Both the position numbers and the translations under genes were made by a program. The notes beneath the pieces are model-generated. The model ran no database searches. It was not told the origin of the DNA and saw nothing but the letters and a program-made list of their open reading frames with translations. A stretch of 64,000 nucleotides of DNA from Saccharomonospora azurea NA-128 (lineage in GTDB: Bacteria > Actinomycetota > Actinomycetes > Mycobacteriales > Pseudonocardiaceae). Positions within the stretch are counted from its first letter, which is position 1. Every line of letters starts with the position of its first letter. Positions 12,243 to 21,248 of this stretch are shown here, in pieces. The stretch is from positions 2,430,018 through 2,494,017 of the forward strand of contig NZ_CM001466.1 in the NCBI RefSeq assembly GCF_000231055.2. The letters run 5' to 3'.

Positions 12243-12923
12243 TCAACCACGCTCGTCGGACGCGCCGGACTCGGCGTGTTCGGTGGGATGCCGCAGCCCC
12301 GGGTGGTCGTCCGGCAGGCACCGGTACAGCACCCAGCCGCTCACCACGAGCGTCGCGAGCACCAGCGGCCACGACAGCACCACGCGGGCCACGCTCAGGG
12401 CCACGACGTCACCGGCCGCCCACAGCGCGCCGAACACCGCCACCCGCACGACGTACTGGGCGACCCACACCCAGCTGGCCCTGGCGTAGGCGCGCACGAG
12501 CGCGGTGTCGGAACGCCACCGCGTTCGCTGCCCCAGAACGAAGCCGAGCACCACACCGAGCAGCGGCCACCGAATGACGATGCTGATCGTCCACGCGAGC
12601 GCGCTCGCGACGTTGGAGAGCAACTGCGGGAGGAAGAAGTCGACCGCCCTCCCCGTGTACAGGGCGATCAGCGCGGCCACGACCACCGCGGCGAGACTCA
12701 CGAGCACGGCCCCGGGCCGGTCGCCACGCGTCATCCGGACGACCCCGACGACGAGGCTCACGGCCAGCGCCGCCGCCGCGCCCCAGCCGATGGACGACCC
12801 TCCGACCAGCCACCCCACCGCGAACGCGACCGGCGGCAGACTCGCGTCGAGGGCCCCTTTCCGGCCCCCGAGCAGGCTGGCGAGCGACTCGCGGCGCGCG
12901 CCGTTCGGAGAGGCGTCATTCAC
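12243..12923 (-). CDS. DUF3159 family membrane protein
   Basis: A 226-residue multi-pass protein. After a short basic N-terminus it has about six hydrophobic segments, with the DUF3159 hallmarks GRAVDFFLPQLLSN and RAYARASWVWVAQYVVR. The family is widespread in actinobacteria and has no assigned function. Start GTG 12923 has GGAGG at good spacing; an earlier start at 12995 is not supported. It is convergent with the GlcNAc kinase gene and divergent from the SGNH hydrolase. Confidence 0.8.
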   Translation of the reverse strand: MNDASPNGARRESLASLLGGRKGALDASLPPVAFAVGWLVGGSSIGWGAAAALAVSLVVGVVRMTRGDRPGAVLVSLAAVVVAALIALYTGRAVDFFLPQLLSNVASALAWTISIVIRWPLLGVVLGFVLGQRTRWRSDTALVRAYARASWVWVAQYVVRVAVFGALWAAGDVVALSVARVVLSWPLVLATLVVSGWVLYRCLPDDHPGLRHPTEHAESGASDERG

Positions 12924-13144
12924 GCCTCCAGCGTGCCCCACCCGCGTTCGGCTCCATGCCGCCGGGAGACCGCGGGAACACGAGACGTTTGCCACACACC
13001 CCGAAAAGCGCAGGAAAACGGCCCCCGGACAGACGAAACTGGGGGTTGCAGTTCAACCGACGGTGGCGTAAGCGGCCTGCAGAGGGGCATCCTTTCCGGT
13101 TGTCTGCGGGATTTTCACTGGGGCTTTACTGGGAGGAGACGTTG

Positions 13145-13978
13145 GTGACCCATTTCGACAGCTACGTGGCGATCGGGGACAGCTTCACCGAGGGCCTCAA
13201 CGACACGCTCCCCGACGGCTCGTTCCGGGGGTGGGCCGATCGGCTGGCCGAGATCCTCGCAGACGGGCGCGACGACTTCCGCTACGCGAACCTCGCCATC
13301 CGCGGCAAGATGCTCGCCGAGATCATGGAGGAGCAGCTCCCGGTCGCGCTCGACATCCGCCCCGACCTGGTCACCGTGTGCGCGGGCGGCAACGACATCA
13401 TCGTCCCCGGCGCCGACGTGGACGAGGTCGCCGCGCAGTTCGAGCAGGGCATCGCGAGGCTGCGCGAGGCGGGCATCGAGGTGTTGATCTTCACCGGTCC
13501 CGACACGAAGCGGATGTCCGTGATGAGCATCCTGCGCAGCAAGGTCGGCATCTACAACGCCCACCTGTGGGCCATCGCCGATCGCCACGGCGCGAAGGTC
13601 GTCGACCTGTGGGCCATGAACGTGCTGCACGACGCGCGCGCGTGGAGCGACGACCGTCTGCACTTCACGCCCGAGGGGCACCGGCGTATCGCGCTGCGCG
13701 CGGCCGAGGTGCTGGGAGTGCCCACCGAGAGCGACTGGCGCGAGCCGTGGCCCGAGAACGCCGAGCCCGCCAACTGGCTGACCCTGCGTCGCTCGGACCT
13801 GGAATGGACCAAGACGCACCTGCTCCCGTGGATTCGCAGGCAGCTGCGCGGTGAGTCGATGGGTGACGGCATCCTGCCCAAGCGGCCCCAACTCGCTCCC
13901 CTGGTCACGTCCCAGGCCACCACGGCCACCCTGCTCGCCGAGCGGCCCGTTCCCCGGCAGCAGTCCCGCTCCGCCTGA
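13145..13978 (+). CDS. SGNH/GDSL-type hydrolase
   Basis: A 277-residue cytoplasmic esterase of the SGNH superfamily. Block I is IGDSFTEGL (nucleophile Ser about 13), block III is GGNDI, and the C-terminal catalytic pair is in DDRLHFTPEGH. There is no signal peptide, so this is an intracellular type whose substrate is unknown. Start GTG 13145 is preceded by GGGAGGAG. The final 40 residues are a Pro/Gln/Thr-rich extension. The gene stands alone. Confidence 0.88.
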   Translation: MTHFDSYVAIGDSFTEGLNDTLPDGSFRGWADRLAEILADGRDDFRYANLAIRGKMLAEIMEEQLPVALDIRPDLVTVCAGGNDIIVPGADVDEVAAQFEQGIARLREAGIEVLIFTGPDTKRMSVMSILRSKVGIYNAHLWAIADRHGAKVVDLWAMNVLHDARAWSDDRLHFTPEGHRRIALRAAEVLGVPTESDWREPWPENAEPANWLTLRRSDLEWTKTHLLPWIRRQLRGESMGDGILPKRPQLAPLVTSQATTATLLAERPVPRQQSRSA

Positions 13979-14031
13979 GCCCACCCCGGGCCGGCCGATC
14001 ACCGTCTTGGCGGCGGGTGACGAATCGGACC

Positions 14032-14037
14032 TACAGT
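14032..14037 (+). promoter_or_regulatory. Predicted -10 hexamer, leaderless type
   Basis: TACAGT ends 6 bases before ATG 14044 of the BON-OmpA gene, which has no ribosome-binding site. The arrangement matches other starts in this window. Confidence 0.35.
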
Positions 14038-14043
14038 CGCACT

Positions 14044-14745
14044 ATGCCCGCCAAGCGCGTTCTGGCTGTGCTCGCCGCCTCGGCGGTGCTACTCAGCGGT
14101 GTCCTCGCGCTCCTGGCGACCCTCGTCGAGGCGGACGGCATCGAGGCCGACCTCGCCGAGCGGTCACGGCAGGCCCTGGCGGAGGCAGGCTTGCCCACCG
14201 ACGTCGTGAGCTTCTCCGGACGGGACGCGGACGTGCGAGCCCGCACGCCTCGGGAGGCGCTGCTCGCGAGCGCCGTCGTGGCCACCGTCGACGGCGTGCG
14301 GTCGGTGGACGTCTCCGAGGTCGCCACGGCGTCTCCGGCCCAGGCGGAGCGCGGTCTGGTCGCCGAGGCGCACAGAGCCGCGAAGGCGCTGTTGCAACGG
14401 GCCGTCGACGACGTCCTGGCCGAGCACCCCATCACCTTCCGGCCGGATTCGGCCGCGCTGACCCGAGCCGGTGAGGACGCCGTGGCCGAGGTGGCCTCCG
14501 TGCTGACGGATGCTCCCCCGGATTGGCGGTTCGAGGTAGGCGGGCACGTCGCGCGGGTACTCGGCTCTGACCGGGAAGGCGCCGAGGAGCTGTCGCACGC
14601 ACGCGCAGCGGCCGTGGCGGAGGAACTGGTGAACCACGGCATACCGCCCCAGCAGGTCACCTCCGTCGGATACGGCGACACCCGCCCGCTGTCGAGACTC
14701 GGCACGTCCGCGATCGACCGGAGGGTGGAGATCACCGTGCGATAG
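14044..14745 (+). CDS. BON-OmpA domain membrane protein, ArfA-like
   Basis: A 233-residue protein with an N-terminal membrane anchor (about 5-30), a BON-like domain at about 38-100 (SFSGRDADVRART; GVRSVDVSEV) and an OmpA/MotB peptidoglycan-associating domain at about 120-233 ending in GYGDTRPL and IDRRVEITVR. The order is that of mycobacterial ArfA (OmpATb), a cell-envelope protein linked to acid response. A small one-anchor protein gene follows, recalling the arfABC operon. No strong ribosome-binding site is present. Confidence 0.75.
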   Translation: MPAKRVLAVLAASAVLLSGVLALLATLVEADGIEADLAERSRQALAEAGLPTDVVSFSGRDADVRARTPREALLASAVVATVDGVRSVDVSEVATASPAQAERGLVAEAHRAAKALLQRAVDDVLAEHPITFRPDSAALTRAGEDAVAEVASVLTDAPPDWRFEVGGHVARVLGSDREGAEELSHARAAAVAEELVNHGIPPQQVTSVGYGDTRPLSRLGTSAIDRRVEITVR

Positions 14746-14783
14746 CCGCCCGGCGCCGAGGGTGAACTGGCAGGAGGCGGCCC

Positions 14784-15152
14784 ATGCTGTGGTTGTTCGG
14801 TGAGATCTGGTTGTGGTTGTTCGCCGCGTTCGTGCTGGGCCTCGCCCTGGCCGGGGCGACGTACTACGCGATGCGTCGCCGGACGACCGCGGACGGCGAC
14901 CGGGCGACCGGCCCCACGGCACCGCCGTTGTCCGACACCGAGCGCACCACGCTGATGCGCCGCGTGGACCCGGACCACGACCCCGCGCACGGGGCTCGGC
15001 GCCCGCCGTACGGGACCGAGGACGCCCCGGCCGAAGGACGGCTGCACGGTGTCCTGCCGCTCACGCCGTCCGAGTGGCGCGAACGCAACGACTGGCCCGA
15101 CGAACGTGACATCGCGATCGCCGAGGAGAACCGCCCGCGGCCTCAGGGCTGA
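14784..15152 (+). CDS. Small single-pass membrane protein
   Basis: A 122-residue protein whose first 30 residues are a Trp/Leu/Ala-rich membrane segment, followed by a basic stop-transfer (MRRR) and a hydrophilic, Arg/Asp/Pro-rich tail predicted cytoplasmic. AGGAGG precedes the ATG. It is 38 bases downstream of the BON-OmpA gene and probably co-transcribed, so a helper role for that protein is plausible. No family recognised. Confidence 0.65.
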   Translation: MLWLFGEIWLWLFAAFVLGLALAGATYYAMRRRTTADGDRATGPTAPPLSDTERTTLMRRVDPDHDPAHGARRPPYGTEDAPAEGRLHGVLPLTPSEWRERNDWPDERDIAIAEENRPRPQG

Positions 15153-15217
15153 CGGCACGGGCTGATAGGTTGCCGATTGATTCCCCCGGTTCACGTTCGT
15201 CGCCCGAAGGATCGTGC

Positions 15218-15709
15218 ATGCCGCTTCCGCACTGGACGTCGGAGAACGTTCTCCCGCCCGGGCGGCACCAGTCCGACCTCTCCGACATCTACGAACGGCT
15301 GGTGTGGGACGCCCCGTACCGCAACGAGCGCGAAATCCTCTTCAGTGCCCTGAGCGGGTACCTGGGCGTGGTGTGCAGGCTGATCCCGTCCGGCCGCGCC
15401 TGGATCGGCGGCGGTCTCACCGTGCGTTCGGCCGAGATTCCCCGCGACGTCGACGTGGTGCTGCTGCCCGACGAGTGGGGCGCGCTCAAACGACTCGACG
15501 GCCACGCCCGCTCGACGTTCTACGGCATGTTCACGCTGCGGGGCGTGATCGCCGAACAGCCCGCGATGTACCTGGAGCAGGTGCAGCCGGTCAGCGGCCT
15601 CGTCGACGGGTTCCTGTGCCACCCCGGTGACGAGGACGTCTGGGAGTCGGTGTGGTCGCACGGTCCCGTGCCGGGCACGGTGAAGGGTTTCCCGGAGGTG
15701 GTGTGGTGA
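15218..15709 (+). CDS. Nucleotidyltransferase-like protein (DUF6932-like)
   Basis: A 163-residue soluble protein. The segment WIGGGLTVRSAEIPRDVDVVLLP resembles the start of a nucleotidyltransferase core (glycine turn, then Asp-x-Asp), as in DUF6932 proteins, although the usual Gly-Ser pair before the aspartates is not intact. The remainder has no recognised motif. GAAGG lies 7 bases before the ATG. The stop overlaps the start of the next gene, so the two form a coupled pair. Family assignment is tentative and activity unknown. Confidence 0.55.
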   Translation: MPLPHWTSENVLPPGRHQSDLSDIYERLVWDAPYRNEREILFSALSGYLGVVCRLIPSGRAWIGGGLTVRSAEIPRDVDVVLLPDEWGALKRLDGHARSTFYGMFTLRGVIAEQPAMYLEQVQPVSGLVDGFLCHPGDEDVWESVWSHGPVPGTVKGFPEVVW

Positions 15710-16581
15710 ACTTCCGGCAGCTCGCCGAGAACGTCCCCGGCGGCACGTGGCTCGACGACCTCGCGAGGGCCTCGGCGCTCGCGGCCCACGCGAAGTTCGA
15801 GCGCACGTCCCGGTCGCCGCTGCTGCGTGTCTCGGTGCTCGGCTCGTCGCACCTCGACGCCTACACGTCGTCCGACCTCAGCCGCGCGCTGCAGGACGCC
15901 ACGGCCAAGATCGGCCACATCGTGCGCAACCCGCAGACCGAGATCACGTCGGTGCAGCCGTCCGACCGCGAGAAGGCGCCCCTCATCCAGCGGGGCCAGG
16001 CGGGCAACGCGATGTTCTTCGGCTTCCCCGAGACGTCCGTTCCGGGTGCGCTGATCTCCGACGGCATCGAGACGCTCTCCGAGCGCGCGGTGAAGGAGCT
16101 GTGCGACTTCCTGCCGGTGAACGGCTCCGACGACGGCGCACTCGACGCGGTGCTGCTCCAGCGCGACACCGTCCGCAACGCCGTCAGCGACGTCGTGAAC
16201 GCGGTCATGCGCACGTCCAGCATCGCGCTGTCGCTCACGCCCACGACGGGCGAGGACGTCGCGCGCAGCATGACCACCGAGCAGGCGCGCGTGCTGCAGA
16301 GCAGCCTGCGCGAGTCACGCGAGGACGTCGGGTACGAGACGGTGACGGGCAGGCTCGACGGCGTGCGCACGCGTAGGCGGATCTTCTACCTGGAACGCGA
16401 CACGGGCTCCACCATCCAGGGAGCCGTCGCCCCGGACCTGCTCGACAAGATCAAGGAGAACCTCGACCGGCCGGTCACGGCGCGGCTCCGCGTCGTGCGC
16501 ACGACGACCATCGACGGCCGCCGCGGCCGGCCCGTGTACGAGCTCCTGGAGATCCGTTCGGAGACGAGCCTGTTCGACTGA
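15706..16581 (+). CDS. Hypothetical protein, partner of the nucleotidyltransferase-like gene
   Basis: A 291-residue soluble protein with no recognised domain. It starts at GTG 15706 within the upstream stop (GTGA), with GGAGGTGG as ribosome-binding site. The N-terminal half is Ala/Ser-rich and mixed alpha-beta; the C-terminal half has regularly charged segments ending in a strand-rich part (TARLRVVRTTTIDGRRGRP). No signal peptide or membrane helix. Coupled translation implies a functional unit with 15218-15709, possibly a defence or toxin-antitoxin-like pair, which is inference only. Confidence 0.6.
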   Translation: MNFRQLAENVPGGTWLDDLARASALAAHAKFERTSRSPLLRVSVLGSSHLDAYTSSDLSRALQDATAKIGHIVRNPQTEITSVQPSDREKAPLIQRGQAGNAMFFGFPETSVPGALISDGIETLSERAVKELCDFLPVNGSDDGALDAVLLQRDTVRNAVSDVVNAVMRTSSIALSLTPTTGEDVARSMTTEQARVLQSSLRESREDVGYETVTGRLDGVRTRRRIFYLERDTGSTIQGAVAPDLLDKIKENLDRPVTARLRVVRTTTIDGRRGRPVYELLEIRSETSLFD

Positions 16582-16913
16582 CAGCGCGCGGTCAGCCGTC
16601 GGTCGGCAGATCCCGAACGAGTCGAACCCTCGACGGCCGAACAGCTCGCGCTGAATCCGGACACGAATACGGCCCCGTGCCGCCAGTCCCGAACCTGGCG
16701 GCGCGGGGCCGTACCCACGCACATCCACACCGTCGCACACACACGCCGGACTCACCCCGAGCAAGGAGTCACGCCCGATGTCGTGGCGGCGATCACCTCA
16801 CCAGCCGCGCCGCTGAGGTGCCGCTACGGTAACAGACCGCATCGGGGCGACTACGCTCCACCCCGACGCCGTCCGTCTCCACGTGATCTCTCGAGGGACC
16901 CGCGCTTGCGCGA
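16582..16913. other. Intergenic region between convergent genes
   Basis: These 332 bases contain the strong hairpin at 16668-16713 and no credible gene. Short open frames here have no ribosome-binding site or homology. Confidence 0.6.
16668..16713. terminator. Bidirectional hairpin terminator
   Basis: TACGGCCCCG and CGGGGCCGTA form the outer stem, continued by GCCGCCAG/CTGGCGGC, with an 8-base loop. The structure sits between the 15.2-16.6 kb pair and the end of the ectoine operon. Confidence 0.75.
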
Positions 16914-17816
16914 TCAGCGGGTCAGCGGCGTGAAGTCCCTCGCACCGATGAACGTCGGCCGCGGGCTCTTCGCGGCGAAGGGCTCCACCAACGTGTTCTC
17001 CACGCTGTTGAAGACCAGGAAAATGTTCGACCTCGGGTACGGCGTGATGTTGTTGCCCGACCCGTGCATGATGTTGGAGTCGAAGAACAGCGCCGAGCCC
17101 GCGGGCCCCGTGAACTGGTCGATGCCGTGTTCGGCGGCGAGCTTCGTGATGTCGTTCTCGCTCGGGACGCCGATCTCCTGTTCCTTCAGCGAGGCCTTGT
17201 AGTGGTTCTCGGGGGTCTCGCCGACACACTGGACGAACGTGCGCTGCGATCCCGGCATCACCATCAACCCGCCGTTGAACGGGTAGTTGTCGGTGAGCGC
17301 GATCGAGCAACTCACCGCGCGCGGCCTCGGCATGCCGTCCTCGGCGTGCCAGGTCTCGAAATCCGAGTGCCAGTAGAAGCCGTTGCCCTTGAACCCGGGC
17401 ATGTAGTTGACGCGGCTCTGATGAATGTACACATCGGACCCCAGAATCTGCTGGGCCCGATCGAGGATCCGAGGATCCCGCGCCAGTTCACCGATCAGCT
17501 CGCTGATCTTGTGCACCTCGAAGATCGACCGGACGTCGCCGGACTCCTTCTCGGTGACGACACGCTCGTCGGCCTTGAGTTCCTCATCCGACGAGAGCCG
17601 TACGAGTTCCTGCCAGTACCCCTGCACCTCGGCAGGGGACAGGAGTCCCTCGATGATCGAGTACCCCTTCGCGTCGTGCGAAGCCAGGGCGGCCGCGTCC
17701 ATCGGGCCGTCCTGCTCACCGCCCCAGACGGTGGGATCGGTCCGCTCGAGCAGCGCCGCCTCACCTGCGACGCGAGTGGGATACCTGTCGGTCGTCCGGC
17801 TCTCCGCGAGAGTCAC
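16914..17816 (-). CDS. ectD: Ectoine hydroxylase EctD
   Basis: A 300-residue Fe(II)/2-oxoglutarate dioxygenase converting ectoine to 5-hydroxyectoine. Iron ligands are His150 and Asp152 in FYWHSDFETWHAEDGMP, the family signature, and His251 in MHGSGNNITPYPRSN. GTG 17816 is chosen because GGAGGAGG lies 8 bases upstream and the length is then standard; the open frame continues to 17924. It is the last gene of ectABCD and probably shares the ectA promoter. Confidence 0.96.
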   Translation of the reverse strand: MTLAESRTTDRYPTRVAGEAALLERTDPTVWGGEQDGPMDAAALASHDAKGYSIIEGLLSPAEVQGYWQELVRLSSDEELKADERVVTEKESGDVRSIFEVHKISELIGELARDPRILDRAQQILGSDVYIHQSRVNYMPGFKGNGFYWHSDFETWHAEDGMPRPRAVSCSIALTDNYPFNGGLMVMPGSQRTFVQCVGETPENHYKASLKEQEIGVPSENDITKLAAEHGIDQFTGPAGSALFFDSNIMHGSGNNITPYPRSNIFLVFNSVENTLVEPFAAKSPRPTFIGARDFTPLTR

Positions 17817-17962
17817 GTAACTCGCCTCCTCCGAGTGCCACTGTGCTGTTTTCCGGTCGGTTTTCTTGACGTTCCCCGTTCTTTCAGGTGATACCCGTTC
17901 GGGGTCCGTAGGAACCGCCTCCACAAGAGACGGTTCCCACGAAACCTGTGGTCGTCCGCTCG

Positions 17963-18352
17963 TTAGTCCTCGACGACGAGTGGGTACACGCCGTTCTCGT
18001 CGTGCACCTCACGGCCCGTGATAGGCGGGTTGAAGACGCACACCGTGCGCATGTCCGTCTTCGGCCGCACCTGGTGCTTGTCGTGCTGGTCCAGGAGGTA
18101 GAGCGAACCCGGCTTCAGCTGGTACGTCTCTCCGGTCGTCTTGTCGGTCAGCTCGCCTTCACCCTCGACGATGAACACGGCCTCGATGTGGTTGGCGTAC
18201 CAGAAGTCGTTGACCGTGCCCGCGTACAGCGTCGTCTCGTGCACGGAGAAGCCGACCTTGTCCTTGGCGAGGACGATCCGCTTGCTGCGCCAGTTCGGCT
18301 GCTTGATGTCGGCTTCGGTGTCGGTGACCTCGTCGAGGGTCCGAACGATCAA
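17963..18352 (-). CDS. ectC: L-ectoine synthase EctC
   Basis: A 129-residue cupin enzyme that closes N-gamma-acetyl-diaminobutyrate to ectoine. The core is recognisable in [20 protein letters not shown] and [11 protein letters not shown]. Family proteins begin MIVRTL; here that sequence starts at TTG 18352, preceded by GAAGGAG. An upstream in-frame ATG at 18382 would add ten non-homologous residues, so TTG is preferred. It lies between ectB and ectD. Confidence 0.95.
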   Translation of the reverse strand: MIVRTLDEVTDTEADIKQPNWRSKRIVLAKDKVGFSVHETTLYAGTVNDFWYANHIEAVFIVEGEGELTDKTTGETYQLKPGSLYLLDQHDKHQVRPKTDMRTVCVFNPPITGREVHDENGVYPLVVED

Positions 18353-18396
18353 TTTGGCTCCTTCACGAAATGAGATGTGCAACGTCGAACGCGCGT

Positions 18397-19650
18397 TCAG
18401 CGCGACAGCACGGCGCCGACCGATTCCTTGATGATCGACAGGCCCTGCTCGATCTCTTCCTCCGTCGTGGTGAGCGCGGGCAGCAACTTCACCACTTCCC
18501 CGTCGGGGCCGGAGGTCTCCATCAGCAAACCACGCTCGAACGCCTGGGCACAGACCTTGCCCGCGATCTCGCCGTCGGGGAACTCCAGGCCGCGGGCGAG
18601 GCCGCGACCCTTCGCGACCAGGTTCGACTCCGGGTAGCTGTCGACGAGCTCGGTGAAGACCCGGCCGACGCGCTCGCCCTTGGCCTTGGTGGACTTCTCC
18701 AGCTCGTCGTCGCGCCAGTACGTACGCAGTGCCTCGGCTGCCGTCACGAACGCGGGGTTGATGCCGCGGAACGTGCCGTTGTGCTCACCGGGCGACCACA
18801 CGTCGAGGTCCGGGCGGACCAACGTGATGGCCAGCGGCAGACCGTAGCCGCCGATGGACTTGGACAGGCAGATCATGTCGGGCTTGATGCCGGCTTCCTC
18901 GAAGCTGAAGAACGGACCGGTGCGCCCGCAACCCATCTGCACGTCGTCGAGGATGAGGAGAATGTCGTGCCGCTCGCACAGCTCCGACAGACCCTTCAGC
19001 CACTCCAGGCGCGCGGCGTTGATGCCGCCCTCGCCCTGGACGGTCTCCACGATGACCGCCGCGGGCTCGTTCAGCCCGCTGCCGGAGTCCTCCAGCAGGC
19101 GCTCGAAGTAGAGGAAGTCCGGGTAGGCGCCGTCGAAGTACTTGTCGTACGGCATGGGAGTCGCGTGCACGAGCGGGATCCCCGCTCCGCCGCGCTTCAT
19201 CGAGTTGCCGGTCACCGACAACGCACCCAGGGTCATGCCGTGGAAGGCATTGGTGAAGTTGATGACCGACTCCTTGCCGGTCACCTTGCGGGCCAGCTTC
19301 AACGCGGCCTCGACGGCGTTGGCGCCGCCGGGCCCCGGGAAGATGACCTTGTAGTCCATCTCGCGGGGCTTCAGGATGACGTCGTTCAACGTCTCCAGGA
19401 AGTCCCGTTTCGCGACGGTGAACATGTCGAGCGCGTGTGTCACACCGTCGCGCGAAATGTAGTCGATCAATGCCTTCTTCAGTACCGGATTGTTGTGCCC
19501 GTAGTTCAGAGCGCCGGCACCGGCGAAGAAGTCGAGGTATGCTTTGCCGTCTTCCGAGTAGAGCCAACTACCCTGAGCCCGGTCGAACACGACGGGCCAG
19601 CCACGGCTGTAGCTGCGCACCTCGGACTCAAGGGTTTCAAAGATGCTCAC
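18397..19650 (-). CDS. ectB: Diaminobutyrate--2-oxoglutarate transaminase EctB
   Basis: A 417-residue class III PLP aminotransferase that turns aspartate semialdehyde into 2,4-diaminobutyrate, the first committed ectoine step. [17 protein letters not shown] forms part of the cofactor site, [14 protein letters not shown] holds the conserved aspartate (about 235), and Lys264 in CLSKSIGG binds PLP. Start GTG 19650 follows AGGAGA. A 71-base gap separates it from ectA. Confidence 0.96.
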   Translation of the reverse strand: MSIFETLESEVRSYSRGWPVVFDRAQGSWLYSEDGKAYLDFFAGAGALNYGHNNPVLKKALIDYISRDGVTHALDMFTVAKRDFLETLNDVILKPREMDYKVIFPGPGGANAVEAALKLARKVTGKESVINFTNAFHGMTLGALSVTGNSMKRGGAGIPLVHATPMPYDKYFDGAYPDFLYFERLLEDSGSGLNEPAAVIVETVQGEGGINAARLEWLKGLSELCERHDILLILDDVQMGCGRTGPFFSFEEAGIKPDMICLSKSIGGYGLPLAITLVRPDLDVWSPGEHNGTFRGINPAFVTAAEALRTYWRDDELEKSTKAKGERVGRVFTELVDSYPESNLVAKGRGLARGLEFPDGEIAGKVCAQAFERGLLMETSGPDGEVVKLLPALTTTEEEIEQGLSIIKESVGAVLSR

Positions 19651-19721
19651 TTGCTCAGTCTCCTGCTATTGAGGAACAAAAAATCGAAGGCCGCGAGATC
19701 GGTCACATTCGCGTGTATCGA

Positions 19722-20267
19722 TCACTGTGGTCGCCGGGCGCTCGAAAGCGGGCCGACGCGGAAGAGATCCTCGGGCTCGTGCTCGTCGGGGAAATCGTCC
19801 ACATCGAACAGCCGCGACCGCTCCAGCGTGGCGTTCCACCTCTTCGCGAACGAGGAGAACAGCCGGATCGACGCCTCGTTGTCAGGCGTGATCGTGGTGT
19901 CCAGGTAGCGCACTCCGGAGTCCACGAGCTTGCCGAACAGGTCGTCGAGCAGCGTGCCCGCCAGGCCGCGCCCTCGCTGTGACGAGTCGACGGCGACCTG
20001 CCACACCAGCACGGACTCGGGGTCCGTGGGGCGACGGTAGCCGATGACGAAACCAACAATTTCCCCGTCGACGCGTGCGACGACCGACGTGTCGGCGAAA
20101 TCGACACACCACAGTAGGTAGGCGTACGACGAGTTGAGATCCAACTTCTGCGAATCGCGAGCGATTCGCCACAAGGCCGCGCCGTCCTGCTTGGTCGGCG
20201 TTTCGATCACAATGCGGCCCGCCGATTGATTATCGCCGTTGGCACGCTCTGAGTGCTTTCCGGACAT
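19722..20267 (-). CDS. ectA: Diaminobutyrate acetyltransferase EctA
   Basis: A 181-residue GNAT enzyme that acetylates diaminobutyrate. The acetyl-CoA loop is QRGRGLAGTLLDDLF, and the SSYAYLLWCVDFADT segment is typical of EctA. I use ATG 20267; a TTG at 20273 is alternative. There is no ribosome-binding site, but TACGTT ends 8 bases before the ATG, so a leaderless transcript is likely. First gene of the ect operon; the upstream region holds two inverted repeats. Confidence 0.95.
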   Translation of the reverse strand: MSGKHSERANGDNQSAGRIVIETPTKQDGAALWRIARDSQKLDLNSSYAYLLWCVDFADTSVVARVDGEIVGFVIGYRRPTDPESVLVWQVAVDSSQRGRGLAGTLLDDLFGKLVDSGVRYLDTTITPDNEASIRLFSSFAKRWNATLERSRLFDVDDFPDEHEPEDLFRVGPLSSARRPQ

Positions 20268-20275
20268 ATTCAAAG

Positions 20276-20281
20276 AACGTA
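20276..20281 (-). promoter_or_regulatory. Predicted -10 hexamer of ectA
   Basis: TACGTT on the minus strand ends 8 bases before ATG 20267. No convincing -35 element was seen. Confidence 0.3.
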
Positions 20282-20396
20282 ACAGAGTGCTTTGCCGGTC
20301 TCAGCTCGTCGCCCGGTGGCCCACCGTGGCTACCTGCGACAACACAGAAACATGCGTGACAACACCAACAAAAAGGTTCCGATCATGCTAATCGAT

Positions 20397-20436
20397 GTGC
20401 TATAAGCACAGCGCTGGGACCGCTCTATTCGAGCGG
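20397..20436. promoter_or_regulatory. Two inverted repeats upstream of the ectoine operon
   Basis: GTGCT-ATA-AGCAC (20397-20409) and CCGCTC-TATTC-GAGCGG (20420-20436) lie 130-170 bases before ectA in an unusually AT-rich stretch. They could be operators for an osmotic-stress regulator or part of a terminator for upstream transcription. No regulator can be named. Confidence 0.4.
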
Positions 20437-20563
20437 GTACCTGAGAGGAACCGTAGTGGCGCCGGGCACAGAACGCGAGCGTCTGTCCGGGTTAGCGTCC
20501 CGTCGGGTGACACGATGTCAACGGACGGCTCACGACGGTCGGCGGACCGCCCAGCCGAGTCGC

Positions 20564-21136
20564 TCAACCCCGTTTCGCCGCCGCCTTGGCCGCCTTCTTG
20601 TACGAGCGGACCTCCTGCAGCGTCTGCTCGTCCACGACGTCGGCGATGGAGCGCCGCGACCCCTCCTCGCCGTACGCTCCCGCGGCCTCACGCCAGCCCT
20701 CCGGTCGCACGCCCAGCTGCTTGCCGAGCAGCGCCAGGAAGATGCGTGCCTTCTGGTCGCCGTAACCGGGCAGCGCCTTCAGCCTGCGCAGCACCTCGCG
20801 ACCGTCCGGGTCACCCTGCGTCCAGATCGCGTCGGCCCGCCCGTCGTAGTGGTCGAGCAGGTAGCGGCACAGCGCCTGGATGCGCTTGGCCATCGCCCCG
20901 GGAAAGCGGTGCACGGCGGGTTGCCGAGCGCACACGGCCGCGAACTCCTCGGGGTCGGCCTCGGCGATGGCGTGCACGTCGAAGCCACCCAGCCGGTCGG
21001 CGATCTTCTTCGGGCCCGCGAAGGCCACCTCCATCGCCACCTGCTGGTCGAGCAGCATGCCGGTGAGCAGGGCCGCCGGGTCGTCGCTCAGCAGCGCGTC
21101 GGCGTCGCGGTCGCCGGTGAGGTTCAGCGTCGGCAT
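20564..21136 (-). CDS. HhH-GPD family base-excision repair protein
   Basis: A 190-residue DNA glycosylase-like protein. An endonuclease III-type helical domain is indicated by LLDQQVAMEVAFAGPKKI, and the helix-hairpin-helix by LKALPGYGDQKARIFLALLG. The four-cysteine iron-sulfur loop of Nth is absent. It belongs to a small actinobacterial HhH-GPD subfamily of unproven substrate. The C-terminus is Lys/Ala-rich. ATG 21136 with GAGG upstream is chosen over a longer frame to 21301, which would overlap the neighbouring gene. Confidence 0.8.
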   Translation of the reverse strand: MPTLNLTGDRDADALLSDDPAALLTGMLLDQQVAMEVAFAGPKKIADRLGGFDVHAIAEADPEEFAAVCARQPAVHRFPGAMAKRIQALCRYLLDHYDGRADAIWTQGDPDGREVLRRLKALPGYGDQKARIFLALLGKQLGVRPEGWREAAGAYGEEGSRRSIADVVDEQTLQEVRSYKKAAKAAAKRG

Positions 21137-21248
21137 GCCCTCATCCTCGCAGACCACGCGGAGTGTCGCCGTGGCCGCGAACCAGGTCGCACGGCCCGAA
21201 CAGCACCCCGCGCCACTCCCAGTCCGAGCGACAGGTCGCCCGACCACC

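Noticed and set aside
17817-17924. An N-terminal extension of EctD
   Set aside because: A strong ribosome-binding site at GTG 17816 gives the normal EctD length; the extension has no family match.
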